Positions 63,046-64,000 of a stretch of 64,000 bases of DNA are shown piece by piece (position 1 is the first letter of the stretch; every line of letters starts with the position of its first letter). The notes beneath the pieces are model-generated. The model saw nothing but the letters and a program-made list of their open reading frames with translations, searched no databases and was not told the origin of the DNA. The translations under genes and the position numbers were made by a program. Origin of the DNA: Tanypteryx hageni (taxonomy: Eukaryota > Arthropoda > Insecta > Odonata > Petaluridae); assembly GCA_028673005.1 (NCBI GenBank), contig CM054115.1, positions 194,192,370-194,256,369 on the forward strand. Direction: 5' to 3'.

Positions 63046-64000
63046 CATGGAATTATTCCAAAGATATTTGATTTCGTTATGAAAAATCATTAAAATTTGC
63101 TATGATCTGGTTTGGCTTTCATGCACAATAAAATCAGTGTTTTTATAGTTATCTTTGTTATACTGTTAAAAAATTATTATCAGGGAGGTAAAATTCTTAT
63201 CCAAATATTGGCTGAAAATAAGAGAAAAATGGAAATAATAAGAGGTTATGTATGAATAATCTGCAGAAATTTATTTGAAATATTTGAGCAAATTATAAGT
63301 TATTTAAAACGTATAGAATTTAACTTAATAATTGAATTGTTTTAATATTACGCTTAAAACAGGATATATGTTAATGAACAGTCAATTTACCATCAAAGGA
63401 AAAATGTGTAATAACTTACTTTGAACTAAATACTTACAAGAACTGCAATGAGTTTTAACTATATTATAAGAGCGCAATTTTCTTTTAACTATAGTAGTAG
63501 TTTTGAATTTTTTCCTGAAAATTGGCTTTATTTAAAGAAATTTAAATAAAAGCCATAGAATGTTATTTTTTCAATCGTATTAGAAATTCGTTTCGAAATA
63601 TTTTCTATATTATCATTTTAATAAATCCATTAAAAATAACGTTATATTTAGTTTAATGAAATCTTACCGTTTGACAATGATTTGACATGATTCGATCGTA
63701 TAAAATGTTTTATAATTTATTATTGTTATTTTTGTGCTACAGCTCCTTTTAATCCTATGCAAACTCTACGTCGTCCTCCTCTTCCTTTTTCTCAATTTCT
63801 GGTCATTTCCATTCCCTTTTCCTTCCACCATCTAACTACTTAATAGATTCAGAATGTGCTGTACCCTTGTAGGAAAGTCTGTTCCGTATTATAGCACTAA
63901 AATGGTGCATTTACTAAGCATTAATGAGCCAAGATAGAATTAAACTCTCTGGAACATAATATGATGTAAATTATATATTTTTTAATTTTCTGTCTAGATA
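63046..64000. other. AT-rich non-coding sequence
   Basis: No gene, repeat partner or element recognised to the end of the window. Confidence 0.5.

Noticed and set aside
1..64000. CRISPR arrays, rRNA genes, bacterial operons or prophage
   Set aside because: No regularly spaced short direct repeats, no rRNA-like conserved blocks and no Shine-Dalgarno-led gene runs. The exon-intron structure and TE content are those of an animal genome.

Overview
This is a eukaryotic, almost certainly arthropod (probably insect) genomic window. Its protein-coding content is one large intron-rich gene on the + strand. Reading splice sites by eye, I can thread 17 coding exons (5365 to 50794) with GT-AG junctions and fully compatible phases into one 953-residue protein. 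I recognise it as alpha-aminoadipic semialdehyde synthase (AASS, or LKR/SDH), the mitochondrial bifunctional enzyme of lysine breakdown. An N-terminal basic presequence (exon 1) is followed by the lysine-ketoglutarate reductase half (exons 2 to about 9) and the saccharopine dehydrogenase half (exons 10 to 17). About 45 kb of gene carry only 2.86 kb of coding sequence.

The rest is transposon-derived, mostly decayed, and repeatedly nested. Upstream (1-5.3 kb) there is a decayed CR1-like LINE. Intron 1 (5.4-15.5 kb) holds a 1.8-kb terminal-inverted-repeat (TIR) element with TAA duplications, a hAT 3' remnant, and an AT-rich LINE split by a second, antisense LINE. Intron 3 (16.4-24.9 kb) holds an inverted pair of 490-bp repeats with a tRNA-like core, a piggyBac-like MITE, a Tc1-like element with an apparent spliceosomal intron, and a Tigger/pogo element inside another TIR element. 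Introns 5, 9, 10, 11 and 15 hold further MITEs, a TIR element inside a LINE fragment, a foldback element, a DDE-like multicopy gene relic and a hAT with an exact 8-bp target-site duplication (TSD).

Downstream of the gene (51-64 kb) lies a repeat cluster. Two units with Helitron-type ends (5'-TC, 3' hairpin plus CTAG) are joined head to tail. The first is interrupted by a 2.3-kb hAT with a perfect 8-bp TSD, and the second contains a forward-inverted-forward internal triplication. Beyond are a 75-bp tandem array, a tRNA-derived SINE, a CR1-like RT fragment, a GC-rich jockey-like LINE, and a second copy of another Helitron-like end. I found no CRISPR arrays, rRNA genes or bacterial-type operons. 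Apart from AASS I cannot support any intact host gene. All boundaries are from reading, not from alignment software.
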